Of a DNA stretch of 64,000 bases, positions 50,184 through 59,976 are shown piece after piece. Position numbers and translations under genes: made by a program. Within the stretch, counting starts at the first letter, position 1; each line of letters begins with the position of its first letter. The notes beneath the pieces were generated by a model. It was not told the DNA's origin, searched no databases, and saw only the letters and a program-made list of their open reading frames with translations. This DNA comes from Paraburkholderia sp. BL23I1N1 (GTDB lineage: Bacteria; Pseudomonadota; Gammaproteobacteria; Burkholderiales; Burkholderiaceae): positions 186,001-250,000 of the forward strand of contig NZ_RAPV01000002.1 of NCBI RefSeq assembly GCF_003610295.1, written 5' to 3'.

Positions 50184-51403
50184 GCGGAGGCTCCTGAAAC
50201 GTCGTTGTTATCTGGCTTGTTGGCGGAATTGAGCACGTCGGCGGCTTCCTGTTCGGCTTCATCGTCCGGGACGCCGCCCTTGTCGAGGTCCGCGGGCACG
50301 TCGAACTCGGTCGGTGCGACCGGCGCGACGCCGCCTTCGGTGTTGAAACGCCGCAACTGATACACCCACGCGAGCACCTCGGCGACCGCGCCATACAGCG
50401 GGCCGGGAATCTCACGGTTCAGTTCGACGTTGTGATACAACGCACGCGCGAGCGGCGGTGCTTCCAGCAGCGGCACGTTGTTTTCGGCGGCGATTTCGCG
50501 AATCCGCGCGGCCACCAGATTCACGCCCTTGGCGACCACCTTCGGCGCGCGCATCTCGCCGTCGGTGTACTGCAGCGCGACCGCGAAGTGCGTCGGGTTG
50601 GTGACCACCACGTCGGCCTTCGGCACCTGGGTCATCATGCGGCGGCGGGCAATGGCGCGCTGCTGCTGGCGAATCCGGCCTTTGACGTGCGGATCGCCTT
50701 CGCTTTCGCGGTGTTCGCGCTTCACTTCTTCCTTCGTCATGCGCAATTTTTTGTGGAACTGCCAGAGTTGATACGGCACATCGAGCGCGGCGACGACGAA
50801 CATGCCCGCTACCGTCATCCCGCAGCACACCGCGATCAGATGCATGGTGTTGGCGAGCGCCAGATGCACCGGCTGGGTCGCCAGCGCGAGAATTTCCTCG
50901 CGGCGATTCCAGATCGCCGTACCGCCGATGACGCCCACCACGAGCGTCTTAACGAGCGACATGCCGAGCTGGATCGGCCCGTTGATCGAGAACATCTTGC
51001 CGAGCCCTTCGATCGGATTCAGCCGGTTGAACTTGGGCTCGAGGCCCTTCGACGAAAACTGCCAGCCGCCCAGCGCCATCGGCGCGAGCAAGGCAGCCGC
51101 GCCGGTGAAGGCCAGAATCGGCAGCAGCGCAGACAGGCCTTCGCGGCCCGCGGCGCCTGCGCCGATCAGCATGCGGCGGGTTTCGAACACCGTGGCATGG
51201 TCGAACGTAAAGGCCGCGTGCAGCATGGCCTGCAGATGCTCGCCGATGCTGCTGGACATGCCCCACACGCCGAAAAATCCCGCTGCAAGCAGCGCAAACG
51301 TCGACAGCTCCCGCGAACGCACGATCTGCCCCTCCTCGCGCGCCTTTTGCAGGCGCCGAGGGGTGGCTGATTCGGTTTTTTCGAGGTCGCTATCCTCTGC
51401 CAC
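50180..51403 (-). CDS. flhB: Flagellar export switch protein FlhB
   Basis: This 407-residue protein is read from GTG 51403 with GGAGAG upstream. N-terminal SDLEKTESATPRRLQKAREEGQIVRSRELSTFALLAAGF is conserved. There are four membrane segments. The cytoplasmic domain has the autocleavage site NPTH at 269-272 in VVVTNPTHFAVALQYTDGEMRAPKVVAKG. Cleavage there switches export from rod/hook to filament proteins on contact with FliK. The C-terminal tail (about 355-407) is acidic and longer than in E. coli. A second, truncated FlhB-domain protein is encoded at 7487-7852. Confidence 0.97.
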   Translation of the reverse strand: MAEDSDLEKTESATPRRLQKAREEGQIVRSRELSTFALLAAGFFGVWGMSSSIGEHLQAMLHAAFTFDHATVFETRRMLIGAGAAGREGLSALLPILAFTGAAALLAPMALGGWQFSSKGLEPKFNRLNPIEGLGKMFSINGPIQLGMSLVKTLVVGVIGGTAIWNRREEILALATQPVHLALANTMHLIAVCCGMTVAGMFVVAALDVPYQLWQFHKKLRMTKEEVKREHRESEGDPHVKGRIRQQQRAIARRRMMTQVPKADVVVTNPTHFAVALQYTDGEMRAPKVVAKGVNLVAARIREIAAENNVPLLEAPPLARALYHNVELNREIPGPLYGAVAEVLAWVYQLRRFNTEGGVAPVAPTEFDVPADLDKGGVPDDEAEQEAADVLNSANKPDNNDVSGASA

Positions 51404-51476
51404 AAACGCTCTCCAGTCGGCCGAGGCACGACGCCTCTTTCCAGTGAGAGCGATTATTCCCGCTCGACGCAAGCGG

Positions 51477-51507
51477 CGATCGGCGGATAAGGGCGGAGAA
51501 AGGGGGG
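51477..51507. promoter_or_regulatory. Conserved flagellar promoter box upstream of flhB
   Basis: The block reads CGATCGGCGGATAAG then GGCGGAGAAAGGGGGG. It shares most bases with the flhF box and much with the flgB/flgA box. It is 74 bases from the flhB start. The rest of the 339-base gap (51404-51742) shows only the hairpin at 51663-51692. Confidence 0.6.
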
Positions 51508-51662
51508 TATTTCGAGAGATGGAACAGCCGGCAAAGTGCCCGGCGGAGCTTGCTGGCGGGACCGGGAAGGACTCTCGGAAAGGTCCTGCTTCGGCCGAAG
51601 GTGGTGGGTGGCCAAAGAACTACCAGCCAAGGGTGCCCGGCTGCGCGCGAGCTATGGCCGGC

Positions 51663-51692
51663 GGACACCCGCGCGGTTTCGCGCGGGTGTCC
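51663..51692. terminator. Long perfect hairpin between flhB and the DUF3443 gene
   Basis: GGACACCCGCGCG, loop GTTT, CGCGCGGGTGTCC: 13 perfect pairs. It is about 50 bases past the DUF3443 stop and probably ends that transcript. No U-tract on the minus strand, so termination is not certain. Confidence 0.55.
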
Positions 51693-51742
51693 GGCCGGTT
51701 CTTACACGTTCGCCATGCGCCCGGAGCCCGGCGCCCGGCGCC

Positions 51743-53035
51743 TCAGAAGCCGACGTAAGGTGACTGACCGCCGTTCGCCGTCTGATCGAAGCCGTAGTAC
51801 ACGTACCGGCCATAAAAGAACGGCAAACCGAGATCGAAGCTGCCGCCGCTGCCGATCTGCCCGGCCAGATCGTTGAACGCATAGTTGCTGCTGTTACCGA
51901 ACAGCGTGGCCGCACTCAGGATGCCGATGTTGACACTGGCTTTCGTGCTATTCGCGCCGGCCAGGGTGACCGACCGGGTCTGCGCGGACGACGGGCAATA
52001 GAACCCGGCGTAATTGCTGCCGCACAGCGCGAGCGAGCTATCCGAGAAGAAGTACGCGTTCGAACCCGAGTCGAGGAACGCCTGCACGGTCGTGCCGTTA
52101 TAGACGCTGTTGTTCATGTCGCCGAAGGAATCGGTGGCGAAGGTCTGCGCGGCCGCCAGCGCATTGTTCGACCGCGTGCCGATCCCGAACACCAGCGTAC
52201 CAGCGGCTGACGATGCACCGGTATTCGACACCGGCGGCATCTGCACGATCACGCCATTATTGTCGGCCACGAAGTTGGCAACCGGATTGGCGACCTGCTG
52301 GTTGATCGGCACCGGAATACGGGAGCAGGAGGTCCCGCCCGGACACGCGAAATAATTGCTGTAAGTGGCGGCGGTCGACGCGTTCGAGCAGGTTGTGCCG
52401 CAATCGGTGGGCGCCGTGCCGATACCGAGAATGCCGTTGGCGCCGAGATCGTTAGCCGTGTTTTCCGCCGTGCCGCTGCCGCAGCCGGTCGGGACGGAAC
52501 TCGACGCCTTGTCGCCGATGATCTGTATCGGAACGGGCGTGGCCGTCGTCTCGCCGCCGATCTGCACGGTCGCGGTGCGCACCGTACCCCACGTGAAGCC
52601 GTCGGCGAAGTTCGCGCATTCGGCGAGTTGCGCCCCGCCAATGGAGATGGGCTGCAACGCATTGAGCAGCGATGAATTCACCACCGAACTAACCAGACGC
52701 AGCCCGAACGAACCGGTATCGACCTGGACGTTGGTGATCGTCTGACAATTGGATGTCGTGCCCGGCGGGCACACGGTCACGCTAACCGTCGGAATATTGA
52801 TCACGCCGTTCACACCCCGCGCGACCGTGATCGGCACGGTGTTCACCGCGTTCGAGGCGATCGGTTGCTGGGTCGGGCTGGCCGGCAGCGAACCGCCGTT
52901 CAGCGAGTCCGACGAACTGCCACTGGAACTGGAGCCGCCGCCACCGCCGCAGGCGGCCACCATCGACACCAACGCCACGGCCAGGATGGCCTGCATCCAG
53001 CCCTTGGGCTTCACAGCACTTTGCATGGTTCGCAT
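51743..53035 (-). CDS. DUF3443-family secreted lipoprotein
   Basis: This 430-residue protein starts at ATG 53035 with GAGGAC upstream. The signal peptide ends with lipobox VAAC followed by a Gly/Ser-rich tether. The body is Ser/Thr/Asn-rich and contains VDTGSFGLRL and LDSGSNAYFF, aspartic-protease-like D-T/S-G motifs spaced about 200 residues apart as in pepsin-type folds, plus several cysteine pairs. This matches DUF3443, a family found mostly in Burkholderiales. Pairing with the DUF2844 gene directly upstream is typical. The function is unknown; proteolysis is a speculation from the two DTG/DSG motifs. Confidence 0.85.
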   Translation of the reverse strand: MRTMQSAVKPKGWMQAILAVALVSMVAACGGGGGSSSSGSSSDSLNGGSLPASPTQQPIASNAVNTVPITVARGVNGVINIPTVSVTVCPPGTTSNCQTITNVQVDTGSFGLRLVSSVVNSSLLNALQPISIGGAQLAECANFADGFTWGTVRTATVQIGGETTATPVPIQIIGDKASSSVPTGCGSGTAENTANDLGANGILGIGTAPTDCGTTCSNASTAATYSNYFACPGGTSCSRIPVPINQQVANPVANFVADNNGVIVQMPPVSNTGASSAAGTLVFGIGTRSNNALAAAQTFATDSFGDMNNSVYNGTTVQAFLDSGSNAYFFSDSSLALCGSNYAGFYCPSSAQTRSVTLAGANSTKASVNIGILSAATLFGNSSNYAFNDLAGQIGSGGSFDLGLPFFYGRYVYYGFDQTANGGQSPYVGF

Positions 53036-53050
53036 CGTTCGTCCTCGCTC

Positions 53051-53593
53051 TTACTGGATGTCGGAACCGCTGACGCCGGCGGGCAACGCCGGCGGCAACC
53101 AGGCCTGGCCACTGAACGCGCCCATGTGGCCGCCGGAGCGGACCACGAGGCCGCTCTGGTCGACCGCAACGGGGCCACGAGCGCCTCCGCGCGCCGCGCG
53201 CACAGCCTTGACGCCGGCGACGTATTGCGGGAAATAGCTGCCGAGCAGATCGTTGAGATCCGGCATTTGCGGACCGCGCCATGCGATGCCGAAGACCGAA
53301 CCGTCCGTGGCAAGATATTCGCGCACCACCGTGCCGTTGCCGAAGGTGGTTTCACGCACGGTGTAGGACGCGGTGGCCGAAGTGGAAGAAGCCGCGTTGG
53401 ATGCAGAACGCATCACGCTTTGCGCCGCCGTTGCCGAACTGGTACCGGGCTGGACGGTGCGGGAAGAAACCGACGCATCCGCCGGGGGTGTCATTGGGGT
53501 GCCGCCCAGTCCCGCATAGGCGGACTGCACGGCAGACAGCGAGGGTAATGCTAGCGCCATAACGAACCCGGCGCGACGTACACGACTCCACAT
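53051..53593 (-). CDS. DUF2844-family secreted protein
   Basis: This 180-residue protein starts at ATG 53593 behind GGAGGAG. A Sec signal peptide (FVMALALPSLSAVQSAYA) is followed by a small domain with TVRETTFGNGTVVREYLATDGSVFGIAWRGPQMPDLNDLLGSYFPQYVAG, characteristic of DUF2844. It ends 15 bases before the DUF3443 gene, so the two form an operon. Both appear to be exported. The function is unknown. It is not a known flagellar or chemotaxis component although it sits between flhB and cheZ. Confidence 0.85.
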   Translation of the reverse strand: MWSRVRRAGFVMALALPSLSAVQSAYAGLGGTPMTPPADASVSSRTVQPGTSSATAAQSVMRSASNAASSTSATASYTVRETTFGNGTVVREYLATDGSVFGIAWRGPQMPDLNDLLGSYFPQYVAGVKAVRAARGGARGPVAVDQSGLVVRSGGHMGAFSGQAWLPPALPAGVSGSDIQ

Positions 53594-53860
53594 GACAAGG
53601 CTCCTCCCGAGCTACTGCTGCTCGGCTCGCACCGCGCGAACCGGCCGCATGTATGCCGATCATACGGCACCGCCGCGGTCGCACTTTGAAGCAATGCCTC
53701 ACCGTGCCACCGGCCGGTGACTACTTCTCACCAGAGGGTGGTGCCGCTGCTTGAGTCCGTAGTATGCCTGTGGTTTGTGTCGGCAGACAGCAGGCGCGCG
53801 CGGGAGCGCGGCTTGCTATCCATTACCGGTCCGGCGGCCGGCGGTCTGGCGGCCGCCAGG

Positions 53861-54571
53861 TCAGAAGCCGAGGCTCGCCAGCAGATCGTCGACCTGCGAC
53901 TGGTCCTGCACCACGTCCGTCTTGCCTTCGGGATTGATCTGCGGGCCATTCAGCAGATGTTCCGGACTGCCGGTGGACGACGGCTCGGCCGCCAGCGCCG
54001 CCGCGTTCGCCGCGAATTGTTCGCGCCGTTCGAGCGCGATGTTTTCGACCAGCACGCCGAGCAATTGCTGCTCGATCAGGTACACGACGTCCGTAATCTT
54101 CTTGATGACCTGCCCGGTCAGATCCTGGAAGTCCTGCGCCAGCATGATTTCCATCAGCTGCGAATTGGTCGCGCCCGTGGCTTCGGGCACGCCGCGCAGG
54201 AAGGTGCGCGTGTCGTTCATCAGCGCGCGCACTTCCTCGCGCTCGATCGGCGCCTCGTACCACTTTTCCCAGCGCGCATCGAGCTCGCCCGCGTCCTGCT
54301 GCAATTGCGTCTGGATCGGCTTCGCGATGTCGATCGCCGACAGAACGCGCTCGGCGGCCTGCTCGGTCATGTTCGCGATGTACTTCAGACGGTCGCGAGC
54401 ATCGGGCACGGCTTCCGCCGCACGCTCGACATGCTTGTCGAGCCCAAGCTCACGCATCGAGTCGCGCAGCGTGCGCGTCAGTTGTCCAATGCGGGCCAGA
54501 ATGCGGTCGGACGCGAAGTCGCCGCTTTCATTGACTGCGTCGGCGCCTTGCGCGTTGGTCGGCAAATTCAC
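53861..54571 (-). CDS. cheZ: Phospho-CheY phosphatase CheZ
   Basis: This 236-residue protein is read from GTG 54571, overlapping the cheY end, with GGGAG upstream. The long helical hairpin contains the catalytic AQDFQDLTGQVIKKI (with the catalytic Gln in DFQDLTGQ). The C-terminal QSQVDDLLASLGF is the CheY-binding peptide. CheZ dephosphorylates CheY and resets the motor signal. It is the last gene of the chemotaxis operon. Confidence 0.96.
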   Translation of the reverse strand: MNLPTNAQGADAVNESGDFASDRILARIGQLTRTLRDSMRELGLDKHVERAAEAVPDARDRLKYIANMTEQAAERVLSAIDIAKPIQTQLQQDAGELDARWEKWYEAPIEREEVRALMNDTRTFLRGVPEATGATNSQLMEIMLAQDFQDLTGQVIKKITDVVYLIEQQLLGVLVENIALERREQFAANAAALAAEPSSTGSPEHLLNGPQINPEGKTDVVQDQSQVDDLLASLGF

Positions 54572-54572
54572 A

Positions 54573-54968
54573 TCAGCTCCCGGTCTTGGCCATCTTCTCG
54601 AGAATCTTGTTGAGCTTCTCGTCGAGCGTCGCGGCCGTGAACGGCTTGACGACATAACCGCTCGCGCCGGCTTGCGCCGCCGCGATGATGTTTTCCTTCT
54701 TCGACTCGGCCGTCACCATCAGCACCGGCAGATGCGTGAGGTTGGCGTCGGCACGGATTTCCTTGAGCATGGCCAGACCGTCGAGGTTCGGCATGTTCCA
54801 GTCGGAGATCACGAACTCGTAGGTGCCGCTGCGCAGACGCGCGAGGCCGGCCTGACCGTCTTCCGCCTCGTCCACGTTCGAGTAGCCGAGCTCTTTGAGC
54901 AGGTTGCGGACAATCCGGCGCATCGTCGGAAAGTCGTCAACCACCAGAATCTTCATTCCCTTATCCAT
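54573..54968 (-). CDS. cheY: Chemotaxis response regulator CheY
   Basis: This 131-residue single receiver domain starts at ATG 54968 (AAGGGA upstream). Acidic pocket DD (11-12), phospho-acceptor D56 in [14 protein letters not shown], Thr in [18 protein letters not shown] and Lys in GYVVKPF are all present. Phospho-CheY binds FliM and switches rotation. DWNMPNMDG-type sequence and the adjacent cheZ mark this as the motor-binding CheY, in contrast to the second one at 62983-63360. Confidence 0.97.
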   Translation of the reverse strand: MDKGMKILVVDDFPTMRRIVRNLLKELGYSNVDEAEDGQAGLARLRSGTYEFVISDWNMPNLDGLAMLKEIRADANLTHLPVLMVTAESKKENIIAAAQAGASGYVVKPFTAATLDEKLNKILEKMAKTGS

Positions 54969-55030
54969 TTCATTCCCTTTGCTTGATTCATGATGCGGTG
55001 CATTACCGCCAGTTCAGTCAGGCCCGCGCA

Positions 55031-56128
55031 TCATACCCGCTGTACGCGATCACCCATTGACGACAGACGCGCCATCACGCGACGGCTCATTTCCGACAGC
55101 GACGCAATTTCGTCCGCAGCGCCGAGCGCAATCGCTTCGCGCGGCATGCCGAACACGATACAGCTCGCTTCGTCCTGCGCAAGGGTATACGCCCCCGCTT
55201 TTTTCATGTCCAGCAGTCCGGCGGCGCCATCGCGCCCCATCCCCGTCAGGATCACGCCAACCGCGTTCTTGCCCGCGTGCTGCGCGGCCGAACGGAACAA
55301 TACGTCGACCGACGGCCGATGCCGGTTCACCGGCGGTTCGTCGGACAAATGCGCAATATAGTTCGCGCCGCTGCGGGCCAGCAACAGGTGAGCGTGGCCG
55401 GGCGCGATATAGGCATGTCCTGGCAGCACGCGCTCGCCGTGCTCTGCCTCTTTAACGGTAATCCTGCACAAACCATTAAGGCGTTGTGCAAAAGATTTTG
55501 TAAAACCCGGCGGCATATGCTGTGCGATCAGCACGGCAGGCGCGTCCGGCGGTAGCGGCACGAGCACTTCGCGGATCGCTTCGGTGCCGCCCGTCGAGGC
55601 GCCGACGATGATCAGCTTCTCGGTACTGAGCAGCGGATTATTGAAAAGCGGCGCGGCGGCGGCCGGCGCATGCGCGGCCTGCGTGGCCGCGTGCTGCACC
55701 GGCGCGGCCTGGCGCACCCGTGCGCGGGCCGCGGCGCGAATCTTGTCGGCGAGCTTTTCCGAGTAGTCGAGCATGCCGTCGCGAATGCCGACCTTCGGCT
55801 TGGTGACGAAGTCGACCGCGCCCAGTTCCAGCGCGCGCAGCGTGATTTCATTGCCGCGTTCGGTTAGCGACGACACCATCACGACCGGCATCGGCCGCAG
55901 ACGCATCAGCTTCTCGAGGAAGTCGAGACCGTCCATGCGCGGCATTTCGACGTCGAGCGTCAGCACGTCCGGATTGTGTTGCTTGATGAGATCGCGCGCG
56001 ACCAGCGGGTCGGGTGCGGTCGCCACGACCGTCATGTCCGGTTGGCCATTGATGATTTCCGTCATCAGGCTGCGGATCAGCGCCGAATCGTCGACGCACA
56101 GTACTTTGATCTTTTGCACAGCGCTCAC
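55031..56128 (-). CDS. cheB: Chemotaxis methylesterase CheB
   Basis: This 365-residue protein starts at GTG 56128 (GAGGAGG upstream), overlapping cheD. The receiver domain (1-125) has phospho-acceptor D59 in [20 protein letters not shown]. An Ala-rich linker (128-165) leads to the methylesterase domain with the catalytic triad S178 (GASTGGTEA), H204 (AQHMPPGFT) and D300 (GMGRDGAAG). It removes methyl groups from receptors and deamidates them when phosphorylated by CheA. Confidence 0.97.
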   Translation of the reverse strand: MSAVQKIKVLCVDDSALIRSLMTEIINGQPDMTVVATAPDPLVARDLIKQHNPDVLTLDVEMPRMDGLDFLEKLMRLRPMPVVMVSSLTERGNEITLRALELGAVDFVTKPKVGIRDGMLDYSEKLADKIRAAARARVRQAAPVQHAATQAAHAPAAAAPLFNNPLLSTEKLIIVGASTGGTEAIREVLVPLPPDAPAVLIAQHMPPGFTKSFAQRLNGLCRITVKEAEHGERVLPGHAYIAPGHAHLLLARSGANYIAHLSDEPPVNRHRPSVDVLFRSAAQHAGKNAVGVILTGMGRDGAAGLLDMKKAGAYTLAQDEASCIVFGMPREAIALGAADEIASLSEMSRRVMARLSSMGDRVQRV

Positions 56129-56895
56129 GCCTCCTCTGTAGTTCTGGCGTTGTTTGAATTAATCGGGCGCGGGCCTGCGCCGAACAGCTCGATGCGCGGC
56201 TTCGATGCACCGGTGCCCGCACCGCCTGCCGCTGTGCCGAACAGTTCGACCTTGGGCCGCGTGGCGGCCGGCGTCGCGAACAATTCGACCCGTTTGCGCG
56301 CCGCCGCGAGCCGTTCGGCACGCGCTTCGGCGCTTTGCCGCATGAGCGCCTGTTCGCGCTCGGCCACGCCCGCTTCCTGCTGCAGGCGTAATTTCTTCAC
56401 CATCACCTGGCCGGAGCGCGGCATGAAGGCGACCTTGCGCGGGTGATTACCCTGCAAATCCTCCGCGACGATGCGGATCTTTTCGAGCGCCAGATAGCGG
56501 CGCACGAATTCCGAATTGCGATCGCCGATGTTCATCGTGGTCATGCCGGCCAGCACGGCGCCGCCGCCGAACACCTTGGCTTCGAAGCGTTCACGGCGGC
56601 CACCGGCCTTGATCAACTCGTTGATCAGCACTTCCATTGCGTACGCGCCATAGCGCATCGAATCCGACGCGGGCTGGCCGGCGTCCGCGCCGTCGTCGGG
56701 CAGCATGAAGTGATTCATGCCGCCAATGCCGGCCGCGCGGTCCTGAATGCAGGCCGCGACACACGAACCGAGCACGGTGACGAGCACCATGTCTTCGCTC
56801 GTGGTGTAGAACTCGTTCGGCAACAACTTCACGCCGGGGCGCTGGAAGTGGTTGTCGAAATACAGATTGTTGGCGATCGGCAGGCTGCTGCTCAT
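56125..56895 (-). CDS. cheD: Receptor glutamine deamidase CheD, with a C-terminal repeat tail
   Basis: This 256-residue protein starts at ATG 56895, overlapping the cheR stop. The catalytic pair is C45 ([12 protein letters not shown]) and H62 (GGMNHFMLP). [24 protein letters not shown] is the conserved core. The CheD domain ends near residue 175. About 80 more residues follow, with a charged helix and then three spaced copies of a (K/R)(V/I)ELF motif (202-206, 215-219, 234-238). Classical CheD has about 160-200 residues. It deamidates Gln in receptors. The tail is unusual and may be a docking segment. Confidence 0.93.
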   Translation of the reverse strand: MSSSLPIANNLYFDNHFQRPGVKLLPNEFYTTSEDMVLVTVLGSCVAACIQDRAAGIGGMNHFMLPDDGADAGQPASDSMRYGAYAMEVLINELIKAGGRRERFEAKVFGGGAVLAGMTTMNIGDRNSEFVRRYLALEKIRIVAEDLQGNHPRKVAFMPRSGQVMVKKLRLQQEAGVAEREQALMRQSAEARAERLAAARKRVELFATPAATRPKVELFGTAAGGAGTGASKPRIELFGAGPRPINSNNARTTEEA

Positions 56896-57833
56896 GCTGT
56901 CACCCCGCTGCCGGCATGGCTCGTGGCGCGTGCCGGCGTGCGCGCGGCGGCGCCTGCGTCGCGCGTCAGTTCATAGACGGTCTGGCCGCGCAGCTTGAAT
57001 GCCTGCGTCACATAGGTGAAGTTTTCCGAGTGGCCGGCAAACAGCAAGCCACCCGATTTCATCGCCGGCTCAAAGCGCGCGAGCACCTGGGCCTGGGTCG
57101 GCTTGTCGAAATAGATCATCACGTTGCGACAGAAAATCGCGTCGAACTGCGAGCGCAACGCGTAGTCGCGGTCGGTCAGATTGAGCTGTTCGAAGCGCAC
57201 CATCGCGCGCACTTCCGGGCGCACCTTGACCATGCCGGCGTGCGCGCCGGCGCCTTTCAGGAAGAAGCGCTTGAGCCGCTCGGGCGACAGATGCTTCACC
57301 TGGTCGAATTGATACATGCCGGCTTCGGCTTTCGCCAGCACCTGCGTGTCGATGTCGGTGGCGAGCACGCTGGCCTGACGCGCGCCGCTATCGCCGAGCG
57401 CTTCGATCAGCGTCATCGCGATCGAATACGGCTCCTCGCCGGTCGAGGCCGCCGAGCACCACACCGAAACGGGCTGCGCGCGGCGCGGCACGAATTCGGC
57501 GAGGATCGGAAAATGATGGGCTTCGCGGAAGAAGGCGGTCAGGTTGGTGGTCAGCGCATTGGTGAACGCTTCCCACTCGGCCGGATCGTTTTCCGCTTCG
57601 AGCAGGTCGAGGTACTGTTTGAAGGCTTCGAGGCCACGGGCGCGCAGCCGCCGCGCCAGCCGGCTGTACGCCATGTCGCGCTTGTGATCCGACAGCGAAA
57701 TGCCCGCGCTGCGATGAATCAGATCGCGAATACGAGCGAAATCCGCCGACGTGAATTCGAAATCCCGTCCTTGCTCGCCGGATCTAGCCGGTTCCGCCCG
57801 CTCGGAGCGTTGCTGTGCGCGCGTTGCCATCAT
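56892..57833 (-). CDS. cheR: Chemotaxis methyltransferase CheR
   Basis: The protein has 313 residues if read from ATG 57833 with AGGAA upstream; ATG 57830 directly after it is equally possible. The N-terminal helical domain ([34 protein letters not shown]) and SAM-binding domain ([39 protein letters not shown]) are typical. It methylates glutamates of the receptor using S-adenosylmethionine. It should be tethered by the DWETF end of the receptor encoded just upstream. Confidence 0.96.
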   Translation of the reverse strand: MMATRAQQRSERAEPARSGEQGRDFEFTSADFARIRDLIHRSAGISLSDHKRDMAYSRLARRLRARGLEAFKQYLDLLEAENDPAEWEAFTNALTTNLTAFFREAHHFPILAEFVPRRAQPVSVWCSAASTGEEPYSIAMTLIEALGDSGARQASVLATDIDTQVLAKAEAGMYQFDQVKHLSPERLKRFFLKGAGAHAGMVKVRPEVRAMVRFEQLNLTDRDYALRSQFDAIFCRNVMIYFDKPTQAQVLARFEPAMKSGGLLFAGHSENFTYVTQAFKLRGQTVYELTRDAGAAARTPARATSHAGSGVTA

Positions 57834-57867
57834 GAATGTTCCTGCCTGCAATACGAGCCATCCGGCT

Positions 57868-57896
57868 TTTCGTCAGAAGGGTTGCTTCTGACGAAA
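57868..57896. terminator. Hairpin between the chemoreceptor gene and cheR
   Basis: TTCGTCAGAAG (57869-57879) pairs with CTTCTGACGAA (57885-57895), extended by a further pair on each side. It lies in the 204-base gap of an otherwise tight operon and could reduce transcription of cheR relative to the receptor, or protect the upstream mRNA. Confidence 0.55.
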
Positions 57897-58037
57897 GGGA
57901 TTGAGTTCGCGGGGTCGCGCCCGCCCGCGAGTTCTGCCAACACACAGTCGGCCCGCCACACGCCTTGTAAGCGTGCTTCGATGATTCGCCCCTCAGGGAG
58001 CGAGATGCCGAATGACCGCATGTCTCTGTGCCACTTC

Positions 58038-59915
58038 CTAGAACGTTTCCCAGTCCGCGTCCGATCCCGCCGTCGTGGCGCCTGCTGCGGCCGGACGTAC
58101 TGCGGATTCGGAGGCGGCACGGGCCGTCTTCGGTTTGAGAGCCGGTTCGACACGGGCGCCGTCCGCCCCCTGGGTGGCCGAAGCGGATGCTGCATGGGTT
58201 GCCGTGCTGGCCGCCTTGCCTGCCGCCGGGTGCGCGGCGGCGTGTGCGGGCGCTTGCGGCGTCGCCTTTGCCGACTGCCGTTGCTGCCCGCCGCTCTTGC
58301 TGCCGTTCGAGCGTGCCGCAGCGTGCGGACGGGCCGCCGTCACGTTGCTGCGCGCCTCGCCGCCAGCGACCTTCCAGCCGTTCACCACGGTTTGCAACTG
58401 ACGCGTCTGCTCTTCGAGCGACGCCGCGGCGGCCGCAGCCTGTTCGACGAGCGCGGCGTTCTGCTGCGTCACCTCGTCCATCTGCACGACCGCGCGATTC
58501 ACCTGTTCGATGCCGCCCGACTGCTCTTCCGAAGCCGCGCTGATTTCGCCCATGATGTCGGTCACGCGGCGCACCGCCTGCACGATCTCCTCCATCGTGG
58601 TGCCCGCGCGGCCGACCAGCGCCGAGCCGCTTTGCACCTTGTCGACCGAGTCGCCGATCAGTTCCTTGATTTCCTTGGCGGCGCTGGCGCTGCGCTGCGC
58701 GAGGCTACGCACTTCGCCTGCGACCACCGCGAAACCGCGGCCCTGTTCGCCTGCCCGCGCGGCTTCCACCGCCGCGTTCAGCGCGAGAATGTTGGTCTGG
58801 AAGGCAATCCCTTCGATCACGCCGATGATGTCGACGACCTTGTTCGAACTGGTTGCGATGTCCTGCATCGTTGTGACGACCTGGCTCACCACGTCGCCGC
58901 CGCGCGTTGCGATGTCCGACGCATTGACGGCCAGTTGGCTCGCCTGGCGCGCGTTCTCCGCGTTCTGGCGCACGGTGCCGGTCAGCTGCTCCATGCTCGA
59001 TGCGGTTTCCTGCAGCGAGGCAGCCTGCTGCTCCGTGCGTTGCGAGAGATCGGTGTTGCCCATCGCGATTTCGCGCGCGCCGGTGTCGATCGATTCGGTG
59101 CTGCTGTGAACCGCCTTCACCATCGTCGCCATGCTTTCCTGCATCCGCTTGATGGCGGCGAAGAGGCGGCCGATTTCGTTACGGCTGAATACTTCGATTG
59201 ACTCGGACAGATCGCCCGAAGCGATCCGTTCGAAGCACGCCGTCGCGTCGTTCAGCGGCTGCACGATCAGGCCGCGCAGCGCGAAGCGGATACCCACCAC
59301 CATCAGCAGCGCGAACACGGTGACGCCGATGATCAGCGTCGTCATCAGCGAGACGTTCGATTGCGCGCTCGTCTGCTGATCTATCGCGTGTTGCTGCATC
59401 CCCTTGATGACGGCAGACGCCGCGTTATCGTACGTAAGGAACATCGGGGGGATCTTGGTATCGGCGATCGCGTGATAGGCCGTCAGATCGTTCGCGCGCA
59501 ACGCGACGAATTCCGGGTCCACGCCGTCTCGCGTCAGGGTCGTGCGGCGCGCCGTCAGTTCGTCGATCAACGCCTGGTCGACACCGTTCTTCGGTGCGTT
59601 GAGAAACGCCTGCCAGTTCTCGTTTGACTTGCCGATCAACTCCTGCGCACGATCGAGCGCCTTCTTTGCCTGCTCGGTGTCGCCAGCGGTGCTCAACGCG
59701 GCGAACCGGTCCAGCGTCACGCGCGAACGCAACAGGTACGACGACGCATCGTCGAGCGCGTGAATGGCAACCAGGTCGCCGCGCGCAATGCGGTCGAGCG
59801 ACTGGCTCGCGCCGTTCAACGCGGTTAGACCAAGGGCGCCGACCACGACGGTCAGCGCAACGAGAATGATCCCCATCATCGTCAACGATGTGCGAATCGA
59901 CCACCTGCTCAGCAT
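58038..59915 (-). CDS. Methyl-accepting chemotaxis protein (Tsr/Tar type)
   Basis: This 625-residue protein starts at ATG 59915 (AGGGAG upstream). Membrane helices are at about 11-30 and 190-209, flanking a four-helix-bundle periplasmic sensor. HAMP follows (about 211-263). The signalling tip contains [51 protein letters not shown]. Methylation helices flank it. An Ala/Pro-rich tail of about 100 residues ends in DWETF, matching the NWETF-type tether for CheR and CheB. The ligand is unknown. Being inside the che operon, it is probably a core receptor of this array. Confidence 0.96.
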   Translation of the reverse strand: MLSRWSIRTSLTMMGIILVALTVVVGALGLTALNGASQSLDRIARGDLVAIHALDDASSYLLRSRVTLDRFAALSTAGDTEQAKKALDRAQELIGKSNENWQAFLNAPKNGVDQALIDELTARRTTLTRDGVDPEFVALRANDLTAYHAIADTKIPPMFLTYDNAASAVIKGMQQHAIDQQTSAQSNVSLMTTLIIGVTVFALLMVVGIRFALRGLIVQPLNDATACFERIASGDLSESIEVFSRNEIGRLFAAIKRMQESMATMVKAVHSSTESIDTGAREIAMGNTDLSQRTEQQAASLQETASSMEQLTGTVRQNAENARQASQLAVNASDIATRGGDVVSQVVTTMQDIATSSNKVVDIIGVIEGIAFQTNILALNAAVEAARAGEQGRGFAVVAGEVRSLAQRSASAAKEIKELIGDSVDKVQSGSALVGRAGTTMEEIVQAVRRVTDIMGEISAASEEQSGGIEQVNRAVVQMDEVTQQNAALVEQAAAAAASLEEQTRQLQTVVNGWKVAGGEARSNVTAARPHAAARSNGSKSGGQQRQSAKATPQAPAHAAAHPAAGKAASTATHAASASATQGADGARVEPALKPKTARAASESAVRPAAAGATTAGSDADWETF

Positions 59916-59976
59916 CTTGGCGCTCCCTGTTCGATCTGTGCTTCTATCTGTGCTTCTTACTGAGTCGTATCCAGGT

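Noticed and set aside
48207..50360. 700-codon open frame antisense to flhA
   Set aside because: Same GC shadow effect. His/Arg/Gln-rich translation, no domain, no Shine-Dalgarno, and flhA is certain.
57830..58021. Small minus-strand frame in the gap before cheR
   Set aside because: It crosses the hairpin and the cheR start, has no good Shine-Dalgarno at its ATG (58021), and no recognisable family. It cannot be excluded, but support is too thin.
56916..59201. 760-codon open frame antisense to cheR and the chemoreceptor gene
   Set aside because: Shadow of strongly coding minus-strand genes; composition is not protein-like.
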